Shown: piece after piece, positions 17,235-26,759 of the stretch
Position numbering within the stretch: position 1 is the stretch's first letter
How the letters are laid out: each line of letters opens with the position of its first letter
Notes under the pieces: generated by a model
Databases searched by the model: none
What the model was told of the DNA's origin: nothing
The model's input: only the letters and a program-made list of their open reading frames with translations
From: Bog-756 sp963704615
GTDB taxonomy: Bacteria > Actinomycetota > Acidimicrobiia > Acidimicrobiales > RAAP-2
Direction of reading: 5' to 3'
NCBI GenBank assembly: GCA_963704615.1
Contig: OY969923.1
Location: 1,612,001 to 1,676,000, forward strand
Length of the DNA: 64,000 bases
Position numbers and translations under genes: made by a program

Positions 17235-17240
17235 TAGGCT
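17235..17240 (+). promoter_or_regulatory. Possible -10 element TAGGCT upstream of proS, leaderless layout
   Basis: TAGGCT ends 8 nt before the proS ATG at 17249 and no Shine-Dalgarno sequence is present. Confidence 0.42.
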
Positions 17241-17248
17241 CGCCGACC

Positions 17249-18961
17249 ATGCGCATGTCCCAGCTCCTCGTCCGCACTCTGCGGGAGGCGCCGGCCGACG
17301 CCGAGGTGGCCAGCCATCAGCTGCTGGTCCGGGCCGGGTACATCCGGCGACTGGCATCGGGGGTCTATACCTTCCTCCCCCTCGGGCTCCGAGTGCTGTA
17401 TCGGGTGGAGCGAATCATCCGCGACGAGCTCGACGCCGCCGGCGCCCAGGAGGTGCTGCTGCCCGCCCTCCACCCCATCGAGCTGTGGGAGGAGTCGGGC
17501 CGCGCCGCCCTGTTCGGGAGTGACCTCCTGCCGGCCATGACCGTCGAGGCGCGCGGCGGGACCTTCGTGCTGGGCCCGACCCACGAGGAGGTGGTGACGG
17601 TGACGGTGGGAGCCGAGGTCGATTCGTACCGCCAGCTCCCCCTGACCGTCTACCAGATCCAGGTGAAGTTCCGGGACGAGGCCCGGCCCCGCTTCGGCCT
17701 CCTGCGCACCCGTGAGCTGATCATGGCCGACGCCTACTCCTTCGACGTGGACAAGGAGGCCATGCAGGTGTCGTACGGCAAGGTGTTCGACGCCTATCTG
17801 AGGATCTTCGATCGCCTGGATCTGCCGGTCACGCCGGTCGAGGCCGAGTCCGGGGCCATCGGCGGCGACGTCAACCACGAGTTCATGGTTCCCTCGGCGG
17901 TCGGCGAGGACCACTTCGTCTCGTGCCCGTTCTGTCTTTATGCGGCCAACGTGGAGGCCGCCACCCGGGGGGTGCCCAAGGTCGCGGCCACCGGGAGCCG
18001 GGCGGTGGCCAACGGGCCGATGGTCGAGCACCACACGCCGGGTCGTCCGGGGATCGCCGACGTGGTGGCCGTCTTCGCCGATCGAGGGGTGACCGCCTCG
18101 GACTTCCTGAAGAGCATGGCGGCGTTCGACGAGGACGGCCGTCCCACGCTGGTCCTGGTCCCCGGCGATCGAGAGGCACGGCTGCCCCGCGGCTGGCGCC
18201 TGTTCGAGGAGGCCGATTTCGAGTCCTACCCATCCCTGCCCAAGGGGTACGTGGGCCCGATCGGCGCCCAGGAGCTCGGCATCCGGGTGGTGGGTGACCT
18301 CGAGGTGGCCCGCCCGGGCCCCTGGATCGTGGGGGCCGGACGCCATGACCATCACGCCACCGGGGCGGTTCTCGACCGCGACTTCACCGTGGACGAATGG
18401 GGCTCCTTCGCCGAGGTGGCGAGCGGGGATCCCTGCCCGCACTGTGGCCAGCCGCTGGAGCTGGTCCGGTCCGTCGAGGCCGCCCACACCTTCCAGCTGG
18501 GGGAGAAGTACTCGCTGGTCATGCCCAACTCGAGTTTCGTGACGGAGGCCGGGGACACCGGACTGTTCTCGATGGGTTGCTACGGGATGGGGGTCAGCCG
18601 CCTGGTGGCGGTGGTGGCCGAGGAGCACCACGACGAGCGGGGGCTGGCCTGGCCGCCCGAGGTCGCCCCCTTCGCGGTGCACCTGGTGGCCCTGGGGGCA
18701 GACCGTTCCCCGGCGGTGGCCGAAGCGGCCGCCGACCTGTACGAGCGCCTCGGAGCAGCGGGGATCGACGTCCTCTACGACGACCGCGACCTGTCCGCCG
18801 GGGTCAAGTTCGCCGACGCCGATCTGCTCGGGTTGCCGGTGCGCCTGGTCATCGGGGCCAAGGGGCTGGCCAGGGGAATCGTCGAGTGGCGGTCACGGGC
18901 CACCGGTGAGGAGCGCGAGATGGCCCTCGACACCCCGGCACAAGAGCTGCTCGGGCGGTAG
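17249..18961 (+). CDS. proS: Prolyl-tRNA synthetase, bacterial type
   Basis: A 570-residue class II synthetase. Motif 1 lies near RVLYRVERIIRDEL, motif 2 near QVKFRDEARPRFGLLRTREL, and motif 3 is MGCYGMGVSRL. TXE-loop residues GPTHEE are present. An editing insertion occupies about residues 230-390, with KSMAAFDEDGRPTLVLVPGD and the GRHDHHATG stretch; it should hydrolyse mischarged Ala-tRNA(Pro). The C-terminal anticodon-binding domain has VAPFAVHLVALG and LYDDRDLSAGVKFADADLLG. I chose ATG 17249; an in-frame ATG at 17255 and a TTG at 17231 are alternatives. Confidence 0.95.
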   Translation: MRMSQLLVRTLREAPADAEVASHQLLVRAGYIRRLASGVYTFLPLGLRVLYRVERIIRDELDAAGAQEVLLPALHPIELWEESGRAALFGSDLLPAMTVEARGGTFVLGPTHEEVVTVTVGAEVDSYRQLPLTVYQIQVKFRDEARPRFGLLRTRELIMADAYSFDVDKEAMQVSYGKVFDAYLRIFDRLDLPVTPVEAESGAIGGDVNHEFMVPSAVGEDHFVSCPFCLYAANVEAATRGVPKVAATGSRAVANGPMVEHHTPGRPGIADVVAVFADRGVTASDFLKSMAAFDEDGRPTLVLVPGDREARLPRGWRLFEEADFESYPSLPKGYVGPIGAQELGIRVVGDLEVARPGPWIVGAGRHDHHATGAVLDRDFTVDEWGSFAEVASGDPCPHCGQPLELVRSVEAAHTFQLGEKYSLVMPNSSFVTEAGDTGLFSMGCYGMGVSRLVAVVAEEHHDERGLAWPPEVAPFAVHLVALGADRSPAVAEAAADLYERLGAAGIDVLYDDRDLSAGVKFADADLLGLPVRLVIGAKGLARGIVEWRSRATGEEREMALDTPAQELLGR

Positions 18962-19038
18962 CGCCCGCGAGGCCGATCCGGCCGCCGATTCGGGTGAAAA
19001 CGGCACGTCAGGACGCTTCCGCTTGGGGTCCGCGCTGC

Positions 19039-19044
19039 TATACT
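19039..19044 (+). promoter_or_regulatory. -10 element TATACT of the rimP-nusA-infB operon
   Basis: TATACT is the closest match to the TATAAT consensus noticed in the window. It lies 170 nt before rimP and 42 nt before a strong hairpin, so transcription would begin near 19051 and run through that hairpin. Confidence 0.5.
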
Positions 19045-19085
19045 CTTAGTCCTGCCGTTCGGTTGGAGTTGACGTGACGCTGCGG

Positions 19086-19119
19086 AAGCGTGGGCGGACA
19101 GCCCACGCTTTTGTTTTGG
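19086..19119 (+). terminator. Terminator-like hairpin in the rimP leader (possible attenuator)
   Basis: A perfect 10-bp stem, AAGCGTGGGC (19086-19095) and GCCCACGCTT (19101-19110), closes a five-base loop GGACA. It is followed by a T-rich run TTGTTTTGG. This is an intrinsic-terminator form placed between the TATACT promoter and the rimP start at 19215. The arrangement suggests that entry into the rimP-nusA operon is controlled by premature termination, perhaps by NusA itself. It could alternatively act as the terminator of proS transcripts. Confidence 0.6.
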
Positions 19120-19214
19120 TCCGGGACGCTCCGAAGGCGGCGCAGAGAAGGCATCTGACACAGAGATGACAGACGACGTTCACCAGCACCCACATCGGGA
19201 AGGAGGCAGCGCAC

Positions 19215-19753
19215 ATGGTCGACGAACTGGCCGCCATGATCCAGCCGGTACTCAGCGCGGCCGATCTCGAGCTGGTGGACGTCGAATTGCGGTCCGGGGT
19301 GCTGTTGGTCACGGTGGACCGGCCCGGCGGGGTGAACCTCGAGGCGCTGACTGACGCCAACCGGGCGGTGTCCCGGTTGCTCGACGAGGCGGATCCGATT
19401 CCGGGGCGCTACTCCCTCGAAGTTTCGAGCCCCGGCGTCGAGCGCTCCCTGCGCACACCGGCCCACTTCGTCAAGGCAGTGGGCGAGACCATCTCGGTCA
19501 AGACCCGACCGCAGGTTCCCGGTGAGCGGCGGCGACGCGGCCGCCTGCTGGCGGCCGACGAGGACGGATTCGAGCTGGCGCCCGAGAGCGACGGTGGACA
19601 GCCCGTCCGACTGGCCTACAGCGACGTCGACCGGGTGCGGACGGTGTTCGTCTGGGGCCCCGAGCCCGGGGTGGGCGAAAAACGGTCGAAGGCGCGCCCT
19701 TCGCCCAGGGCGGCGGACGGTACGACGGAGAAGAGGAAGCAGGACGTGACCCC

Positions 19754-19757
<4 letters not shown>
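19215..19757 (+). CDS. rimP: Ribosome maturation factor RimP
   Basis: A 180-residue RimP, required for 30S assembly. The N-terminal alpha/beta domain has LELVDVELRSGVLLVTVDRPGGV. The conserved YSLEVSSPGVERSLRTPAHF loop is split as YSLEVSSPGVER and SLRTPAHF. The Sm-like C-terminal domain contains GRLLAADEDGFEL. GGAAGGAGG precedes the ATG. The tail after about residue 150 is charged and nonconserved. The stop overlaps the nusA start (ATGA), so the two are coupled. Confidence 0.93.
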
Positions 19758-21039
<1,282 letters not shown>

Positions 21040-21043
<4 letters not shown>

Positions 21044-21333
21044 CCCCGCAGCGGACCTGTATCGGGTGCCGGCGCACCGGCACGGCCGACCAGATGCTCC
21101 GGGTGGTGCGGACCGGCGACGGATCGCTGGCCCTCGGGCCTGGTCTTCCGGGCCGGGGTGCCTGGCTGTGCCGGTCGTCGCCCGGCTGCATCGACGAGGC
21201 GGTCAAGCGTCAGGCCTTCAGCCGGGCGCTGCGGGACCAGGTGGCGAGCGTGGACGTGGAGCGCCTGCGGGCGGAACTGGCTTCCCGACCAGAGGAGATG
21301 GACGGATCGGGCTCGGAGGCTCCGGTCCTGTGA
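21040..21333 (+). CDS. ylxR: YlxR-family RNA-binding protein with apparent ATA start
   Basis: A 97-residue YlxR/DUF448 protein, normally encoded between nusA and infB. The family motif TCIGCRR is followed by RVVRTGDGSLALGPGLPGRG, then AWLC and CIDEAVKRQAFSRAL. The first ATG in frame is at 21094, after the essential CIGCRR motif, and no ATG, GTG or TTG lies upstream before the in-frame stop near 20955. The best start is ATA at 21040: it overlaps the nusA stop as ATAG and sits 6 nt after GGGGAGGG. The RTCxGCR motif then falls at residues 5-11, as in relatives. If ATA is not used, the gene may be broken or the sequence may contain an error. Confidence 0.75.
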
Positions 21334-21349
21334 TGTGCGAGGATAGTGG

Positions 21350-21377
21350 GTCGTATGTGCGTATCGGCACCTACGAC
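21350..21377 (+). promoter_or_regulatory. Hairpin in the infB leader
   Basis: GTCGTATGTGC and GCACCTACGAC pair over 11 positions with one mismatch around the loop GTATCG. It lies 25 nt before the infB start. An upstream GATAGT (21342-21347) could be a -10. A role in infB control is speculative. Confidence 0.35.
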
Positions 21378-21401
21378 GTGAATGAAGGGCAGTAATAGCC
21401 G

Positions 21402-24335
21402 TTGCCGAAGAAGATCCGGGTCTACGAGCTCGCTCATGAGCTTGGCCTCACCAACAAAGAGGCACTTGACCTCTGCTTGTCCCTGGGGATGGGCGTCAAG
21501 AGCCATTCGTCGTCCATCGAGGACGCCCAGGCCGACCGCGCCCGTCGAAAGGCCGACAGTGAGGGCCTGCGCCGCCCGGTCCAGCCCGACGAGCCCGCTC
21601 CGCCGGCCAAGAAGGCGGCCGCCACCAAAAAGGCCGCCGCCACCACTAAGGCCGCGCCCGCTCCTCTCCCCGCCGACGCCCCCGGCCCCGACCTCACCCC
21701 GGCCGGGGACAGAGTGGCGGCCTCGACCGGTGGGGGAACCGATGGCGCAGTCAGGCAGGGCCCTCCCCCCTCCCCGCCGGTCAAGCGGACCGGTTCCCGC
21801 CTGATCACCAGCCGGCCGGCATCAGAGCAACCCTCGTCTCCGGCCCCGATGATGCCCGCGCCGGCCCGCGTTCCCGCCCCGGCGGCCCCGGCGGCACGGA
21901 CTCCCGCCCCAACCGGACCGGCCACGCCCCCGGTGTCGACGCCGATGGCCCCGGCGGCCGCGGCCCCGAGCGCGCCGGCACCTGCAGCCCCGACCTCGCC
22001 GGCGACCCCGCCGGCGACACCAAGCCCGGCTGCGGCCCGGACATCGACCCCGCCGGCGACAGCGACCCCCCCGCCGTCGGCCCCGACCCACGCGCCGACC
22101 AGCGCCAGTGGGCGTCCGATCCCCCCGCCCCCCGGGGGTCCTCCCCGCTCGGTGACCGGGAAGCCGATTCCCCCTCCTCCGGGCACCGGTGGCCGTCGGC
22201 CACCTCCGGCCGGCAGCCGCCCCGGCGGTGCGACCGGTTTCAGTGGGCGGAGCGGTGCCCCCAGCTCGGCCGGGACCCGTCCCGGTGGTGGACCGTCGCG
22301 CACCGGAGGCCCAGGAGCAGGTGGCGGAGGCTATTCGAGCCGACCCGGTGGGGGATCGAGCGGTGGCTACAGCGGTCGTCCCGGCGGCGGTCCTGGCGGT
22401 CCCGGTGGTGGACCCGGTGGCCGTGGAGGGCCCGGCGTCGGCCGCGGCCGTCCCAATCAACGGCGACCCCGCCGTCGCCGTCGCAACCTCGAAGAGCTCG
22501 AGCCCACCCAGCTCACCGCCTACACCCCGTCGACCGCCCCGGTCCCTGACGCCGAGGTGATCATCGAGCGCGGCTCCACGGCGCGGGACGTCGGTCCCAA
22601 GCTCAACCGCTCGGCCGGTGACGTCATCCGTTTCCTCCTCCTGCAGGGGGAGATGGTGACGGCCACCCAGTCACTGGGTGACGACATGATCGAGTTGTTC
22701 GCGGCCGAACTCGGGGCCGACGTCCGCCTGGTCGACCCGGGTGAGGAACGCGAGGCGGAGCTGCTGGCCAAGTTCCTCGACGACGATGACGAGGAAGAGG
22801 ACGAGTCGGAACTGCGGTCGCGTCCGCCGGTGGTCACCGTGATGGGGCACGTCGACCACGGCAAGACACTGCTGCTCGATCGCATCCGCTCGGCCAATGT
22901 GGTGGCCGGTGAGGCCGGCGGCATCACCCAGCACATCGGTGCCTACCAGGTCGTGTGGCACGACCACCCGATCACCTTCATCGACACCCCGGGACACGAG
23001 GCGTTCACCGCCATGAGGGCGCGGGGCGCGGACGTCACCGACATCGTGGTCCTGGTAGTTGCGGCCGACGACGGGGTCATGCCCCAGACCATCGAGGCCA
23101 TCGACCACGCCCGGGCTGCGGACGTGCCCATCGTGGTCGCCGTCAACAAGATCGACCGGGAGGAGGCCGATCCCAACCGGGTCCTCCAGCAGCTCTCCGA
23201 GCACGGCCTGGTTCCCGAGGCGTGGGGCGGCGACACCATCACCGTCGAGGTCTCGGCGCTCGAGAACTTGGGCATCGACGACCTCCTCGAGCAGATCGTG
23301 CTGGTGGCCGAGGTCGAGGAACTGGTGGCCAGCCCCGAGGGCCGGGCCCGGGGCGTGGTCATCGAGGCCGAACTCGAGATCGGCCGCGGACCGGTGGCCT
23401 CGGTCATCGTGCAGCGGGGCACTCTGCGGGTCGGCGATCCCATCGTGGCCGGAGCCGCATGGGGCAAGGTCAAGGCCCTGGTCGACGAGCACGGCGATCA
23501 GATCAAGGAAGCCCCACCCTCCACACCGGTGCAGGTGCTGGGCTTCTCCGAACCGCCCGATGCTGGTGACGACTTCCGGGTCGCCCCCGAGCTGGCCCAG
23601 GCGCGGACCATCGGTGAGGCCCGGGCCCACAGGTACCGGGTGGCCGGTCACGTTCCGGCGGCCACGTCTGCCCTGGGCGGGGCCAAGCTCGAGGACCTGT
23701 TCGAACAGATCCAGCGAGGCGAGACGGCCACCCTCAACCTGATCCTCAAGGCCGACGTCCGGGGTTCGCTGGAAGCGGTGACCGACAGCCTCCGCAAGCT
23801 CGAGCGCGAGGACGTCAAGCTGAGCTTCGTCCATCGGGGCGTGGGCGGTATTACCGAGTCGGACGTGGAGTTGGCCCAGGCCTCGGCGGCGACCATCATC
23901 GGGTTCAACGTCCGGCCCGACCGCCGGGCCCGCGAGATGGCGGTCAAGGCCAACGTCGAGGTCCGCCTGTACGAGGTCATCTACAAACTGCTCGAAGACC
24001 TCGAGGCCGCCATGCTCGGACTCCTCTCGCCCGTCTACGAGGAAGTGGTCACCGGCGAGGCCGAGGTCCGCCAGGTCTTCCGGGTGCCCCGGGTGGGGGC
24101 CGTGGCCGGCTGCTACGTGCGGGAGGGCGTGATCACCCGAGGTTCGAAGGTGCGCTTCCTCCGCGACGGCGTGGTCATCTGGAAGGGGACCATCACCTCG
24201 CTCCGGCGGTTCAAGGACGACGCCCGCGAGGTGCAGTCCGGCTTCGAGTGCGGGATCGGCCTGTCCGACTACCAGGACCTGAAGGAAGGCGACGTCATCG
24301 AGACGTACGACGAGCGGGAGATCCCGCGCACCTGA
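21402..24335 (+). CDS. infB: Translation initiation factor IF-2
   Basis: A 977-residue IF-2, the GTPase that brings initiator tRNA to the 30S subunit. The N-terminus (KKIRVYELAHELGLTNKEAL) is the IF2_N fold. About 350 residues of Pro/Ala/Gly/Ser-rich linker follow, ending in an RG/RR-rich stretch. A second IF2_N-like part begins near residue 395 (DVGPKLNRSAGDVIRFLLLQ). The GTPase domain has G1 GHVDHGKT near residue 482, DTPGHEAF and NKID. C-terminal beta-barrel domains follow with ADVRGSLEAV. The TTG at 21402 is chosen because family members begin with the KIRVYELA block. Confidence 0.95.
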   Translation: MPKKIRVYELAHELGLTNKEALDLCLSLGMGVKSHSSSIEDAQADRARRKADSEGLRRPVQPDEPAPPAKKAAATKKAAATTKAAPAPLPADAPGPDLTPAGDRVAASTGGGTDGAVRQGPPPSPPVKRTGSRLITSRPASEQPSSPAPMMPAPARVPAPAAPAARTPAPTGPATPPVSTPMAPAAAAPSAPAPAAPTSPATPPATPSPAAARTSTPPATATPPPSAPTHAPTSASGRPIPPPPGGPPRSVTGKPIPPPPGTGGRRPPPAGSRPGGATGFSGRSGAPSSAGTRPGGGPSRTGGPGAGGGGYSSRPGGGSSGGYSGRPGGGPGGPGGGPGGRGGPGVGRGRPNQRRPRRRRRNLEELEPTQLTAYTPSTAPVPDAEVIIERGSTARDVGPKLNRSAGDVIRFLLLQGEMVTATQSLGDDMIELFAAELGADVRLVDPGEEREAELLAKFLDDDDEEEDESELRSRPPVVTVMGHVDHGKTLLLDRIRSANVVAGEAGGITQHIGAYQVVWHDHPITFIDTPGHEAFTAMRARGADVTDIVVLVVAADDGVMPQTIEAIDHARAADVPIVVAVNKIDREEADPNRVLQQLSEHGLVPEAWGGDTITVEVSALENLGIDDLLEQIVLVAEVEELVASPEGRARGVVIEAELEIGRGPVASVIVQRGTLRVGDPIVAGAAWGKVKALVDEHGDQIKEAPPSTPVQVLGFSEPPDAGDDFRVAPELAQARTIGEARAHRYRVAGHVPAATSALGGAKLEDLFEQIQRGETATLNLILKADVRGSLEAVTDSLRKLEREDVKLSFVHRGVGGITESDVELAQASAATIIGFNVRPDRRAREMAVKANVEVRLYEVIYKLLEDLEAAMLGLLSPVYEEVVTGEAEVRQVFRVPRVGAVAGCYVREGVITRGSKVRFLRDGVVIWKGTITSLRRFKDDAREVQSGFECGIGLSDYQDLKEGDVIETYDEREIPRT

Positions 24336-24396
24336 CGGACCCGGCCGCCCGAGCAACGGGGGCCCGGCCCGCTGGACAGGTCGAAGCGGAGGAGTG

Positions 24397-24807
24397 GTGT
24401 CAGGTCGTCGGCATGACAATCGGGGTGCAGCGCCCTATCCGAGGGCGCTGCGGGTCAACCAGGTGGTTCGCCAGGTGCTGGCCGAGGAGCTCGAGCGGCT
24501 GGCTGACGCCGATGAGCGGCTGCGCCTGGTCACGGTGACGTCGGTGGAGACGGCGCCCGATCTGCGCCGGGCCACTGTCTATCTGAGCTCCCTCACCGAG
24601 GACGCCGCCCTCGCTTTGGGCGAGCGCCGCGCCCAGCTGCAACGCACCCTGGGCCGCCAGGTGCGGATGAAGCGGACCCCGCTCCTCGACTTTTCGGTGG
24701 ACCCCGCGGTGGTGGCCGGCGGCCGGGTCGAGGAGATCCTGCGCCGGCTGCACGACGACCATGGCCAGAGGGGCCACGAGGTCGACCCGCCCACCACCGA
24801 CCGATGA
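24397..24807 (+). CDS. rbfA: Ribosome-binding factor A
   Basis: A 136-residue RbfA, a KH-like factor for 16S rRNA 5' end maturation. The family start (SGRR...YPRALRVNQVVRQVLAEEL) is present in two blocks. TVTSVETAPDLRRATVYLS forms the central strand, and RMKRTPLLDFSVD is also conserved. GGAGG at 24388-24392 favours GTG 24397 over GTG 24394. The stop overlaps the truB start (ATGA). Confidence 0.93.
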   Translation: MSGRRHDNRGAAPYPRALRVNQVVRQVLAEELERLADADERLRLVTVTSVETAPDLRRATVYLSSLTEDAALALGERRAQLQRTLGRQVRMKRTPLLDFSVDPAVVAGGRVEEILRRLHDDHGQRGHEVDPPTTDR

Positions 24808-25697
24808 GGACCAACGGAGCCGACCCGGTCACCGGGTTGGTGGTGGTGGACAAGGAGGCCGGCTGGACCTCCCATGACGTGGTGGCCCGGTGCCGGCGGA
24901 TCTACGGCCAGCGCCGGGTGGGCCACGCCGGCACCCTCGACCCCGACGCCACCGGCGTCCTTTTGGTCGGACTCGGTCGGGCCACCCGGCTCATGCGCTT
25001 CCTGACCGCGCTACACAAGTCCTACCAGGCTGAGGTGGTGCTCGGTTCGGCCACGTCGACGCTCGACGCCTCGGGCGCTGTCACCGGCACCTGGGACATG
25101 GACGGGGTCAGCTTGGCCGAGGTGCGGGCGGCGGCCGAATCGCTGACCGGTCCCATCGAGCAGATTCCCCCGATGGTGTCCGCCGTCAAGGTGGGGGGTC
25201 GTCGTCTGCACGCCCTGGCCCGTGAGGGCATCGAGGTGGAGCGGACGGCACGGCCGGTCACCGTGCACCGGTTCGATGTGTTGCCCGGTCTGACCCCGGG
25301 GGTGTTCCGGATCGACGTCGAGTGCTCGTCGGGGACCTATGTGCGGGTGCTGGCCGCCGATCTGGGGACCGCCCTGGGTGGGGGAGCCCACCTCCGGAAT
25401 CTCCGGCGCACCCGGATCGGGTCCTTCACCGTGGACGACGCCCGGTTGGTCGACGAGTTGACCCCGGCGGTGGTGCTCACCCCGGCCCAGGCGTTGCGGG
25501 ATCTCGATCAGGTGGTGGTGGACACCGACGTGGCTGAGCTGGTGTCCCGAGGGCTGGCCCTCGACCGGGTCCCCCTGGGCGTCACCGGGGACGGCCCCTG
25601 GGGCCTGGTCGATGCCGGACACCGACTGCTGGCTGTCTACGAGTCGACCCAGACCGACCGGATCCACCCGGCGGTGGTGCTGGAAGGGGCCCGGTGA
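24804..25697 (+). CDS. truB: tRNA pseudouridine(55) synthase
   Basis: A 297-residue TruB. The catalytic aspartate lies in RVGHAGTLDPDATGVL. GLVVVDKEAGWTSHDVV is the typical N-terminus, and QIPPMVSAVKVGGRRLHALAR and SSGTYVRVLAADLG are further family motifs. It forms psi55 in the T-loop of tRNAs. It overlaps rbfA by 4 nt and is followed 49 nt later by ribF. Confidence 0.95.
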   Translation: MRTNGADPVTGLVVVDKEAGWTSHDVVARCRRIYGQRRVGHAGTLDPDATGVLLVGLGRATRLMRFLTALHKSYQAEVVLGSATSTLDASGAVTGTWDMDGVSLAEVRAAAESLTGPIEQIPPMVSAVKVGGRRLHALAREGIEVERTARPVTVHRFDVLPGLTPGVFRIDVECSSGTYVRVLAADLGTALGGGAHLRNLRRTRIGSFTVDDARLVDELTPAVVLTPAQALRDLDQVVVDTDVAELVSRGLALDRVPLGVTGDGPWGLVDAGHRLLAVYESTQTDRIHPAVVLEGAR

Positions 25698-25734
25698 CCG
25701 GCGATGGAGGGCCGGTCGGCGACCGGGTCGGCGG

Positions 25735-25740
25735 TAACCT
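25735..25740 (+). promoter_or_regulatory. Possible -10 element TAACCT upstream of ribF, leaderless layout
   Basis: TAACCT is separated by 6 nt (TCCCCG) from the GTG at 25747. This spacing favours GTG 25747 over ATG 25750 as the start. Confidence 0.4.
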
Positions 25741-25746
25741 TCCCCG

Positions 25747-26712
25747 GTGATGGACATCGTGACCGACCCCTCCCGCTGTCGCCCCCCAACGGGGGGCAGC
25801 GCGGTGACCATCGGGGCCTACGACGGTGTCCACCTGGGCCATCGGGCTCTTCTGGCCGAGCTGTGTGCCCGGGCCCGAGCCGACGGGCTGACGAGCGCGG
25901 TGGTCACCTTCGATCGCCATCCGGCGACCGTGGTCCGTCCCGAGTCGGCTCCGTGCCTCCTCTGCGACCTCGACCAGAAGCTCGAGTTGCTCGAGTCGAC
26001 CGGGGTCGATCTGGTGGTGGTGGTGCCCTTCGACGCCGAGCGGGCCAACGAGACGGCGGAGGACTTCGTCACCAGCATCCTGGTCGAAGGAGTCGATGCC
26101 CGCCTGGTGGTGGTGGGCGAGGATTTCCACTTCGGTCATGGTCGCAAGGGAAACGTGGCCCTCCTGGAGGAGATGGGGAGAGAGGCCGGTTTCGCCGTCG
26201 AGGGGGTGTCGCTCCAGTCCGACCGGGGGACGGCGGGCACCCCGGCCGAACCCATCTCCTCGACCCGGATCCGCAGCGCGTTGGCCGCGGGCCGGGTGGA
26301 GGAGGCCGCCGCCCTGCTCGGTCGGCCCCACCAGGTCAGGGGAGTGGTCGTGCCCGGTGATCGCCGGGGCGGTCCGGAGCTGGGTTTCCCCACCGCCAAC
26401 GTCGAGGTTCCCGACGGCATCTGTCTGCCGGCGGCGGGGATCTACGCAGCGTGGTACGACCGGCCCGACGGATCGCGTTGGCAAGCGGCCGTGTCGGTCG
26501 GCCGTCGCCCGACCTTCTACGGGGACCAGGGAGACCTGTTGGTGGAGGCCTTCCTCCTCGACTTCGCGGGCGAGCTCTACGGCGAGGAGGCGAGTGTCTC
26601 CTTCGTCTCCCATCTTCGCGACGAGGTGGCCTTCGACAGCGTGGAGGCCCTGGTCGAGCAGATGACCCGTGACGTGGAGGTCACCCAGGACCGGTTGGCC
26701 CCGCCCGATTAG
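25747..26712 (+). CDS. ribF: Bifunctional riboflavin kinase / FAD synthetase
   Basis: A 321-residue RibF. The N-terminal FMN adenylyltransferase has AVTIGAYDGVHLGHRALL, a HxGH-like nucleotidyltransferase site, then VVGEDFHFGHGRKGN and ISSTRIRSAL. The C-terminal riboflavin kinase domain has GRRGGPELGFPTANV-like DRRGGPELGFPTANV and GIYAAWYD, then VSVGRRPTFYG and VEAFLLDF. It makes FMN and then FAD from riboflavin. In many bacteria rpsO and pnp follow truB-ribF, but here a convergent ligase gene follows. Confidence 0.95.
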   Translation: MMDIVTDPSRCRPPTGGSAVTIGAYDGVHLGHRALLAELCARARADGLTSAVVTFDRHPATVVRPESAPCLLCDLDQKLELLESTGVDLVVVVPFDAERANETAEDFVTSILVEGVDARLVVVGEDFHFGHGRKGNVALLEEMGREAGFAVEGVSLQSDRGTAGTPAEPISSTRIRSALAAGRVEEAAALLGRPHQVRGVVVPGDRRGGPELGFPTANVEVPDGICLPAAGIYAAWYDRPDGSRWQAAVSVGRRPTFYGDQGDLLVEAFLLDFAGELYGEEASVSFVSHLRDEVAFDSVEALVEQMTRDVEVTQDRLAPPD

Positions 26713-26729
26713 GCGCGGCCGGGCCGAGC

Positions 26730-26759
26730 GCCGAACTGAGCCGAACTGAGCCGAACTGA
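26730..26759. repeat. Three perfect tandem copies of a 10-nt unit
   Basis: GCCGAACTGA is repeated three times without mismatch between the convergent ribF and acyl-CoA ligase genes, ending at the ligase stop codon. It may be a slippage product and does not form an obvious terminator. Confidence 0.7.

Noticed and set aside
15332..18682. 1,116-codon minus-strand frame
   Set aside because: It is antisense to ispG and proS, an effect of high GC at third codon positions.
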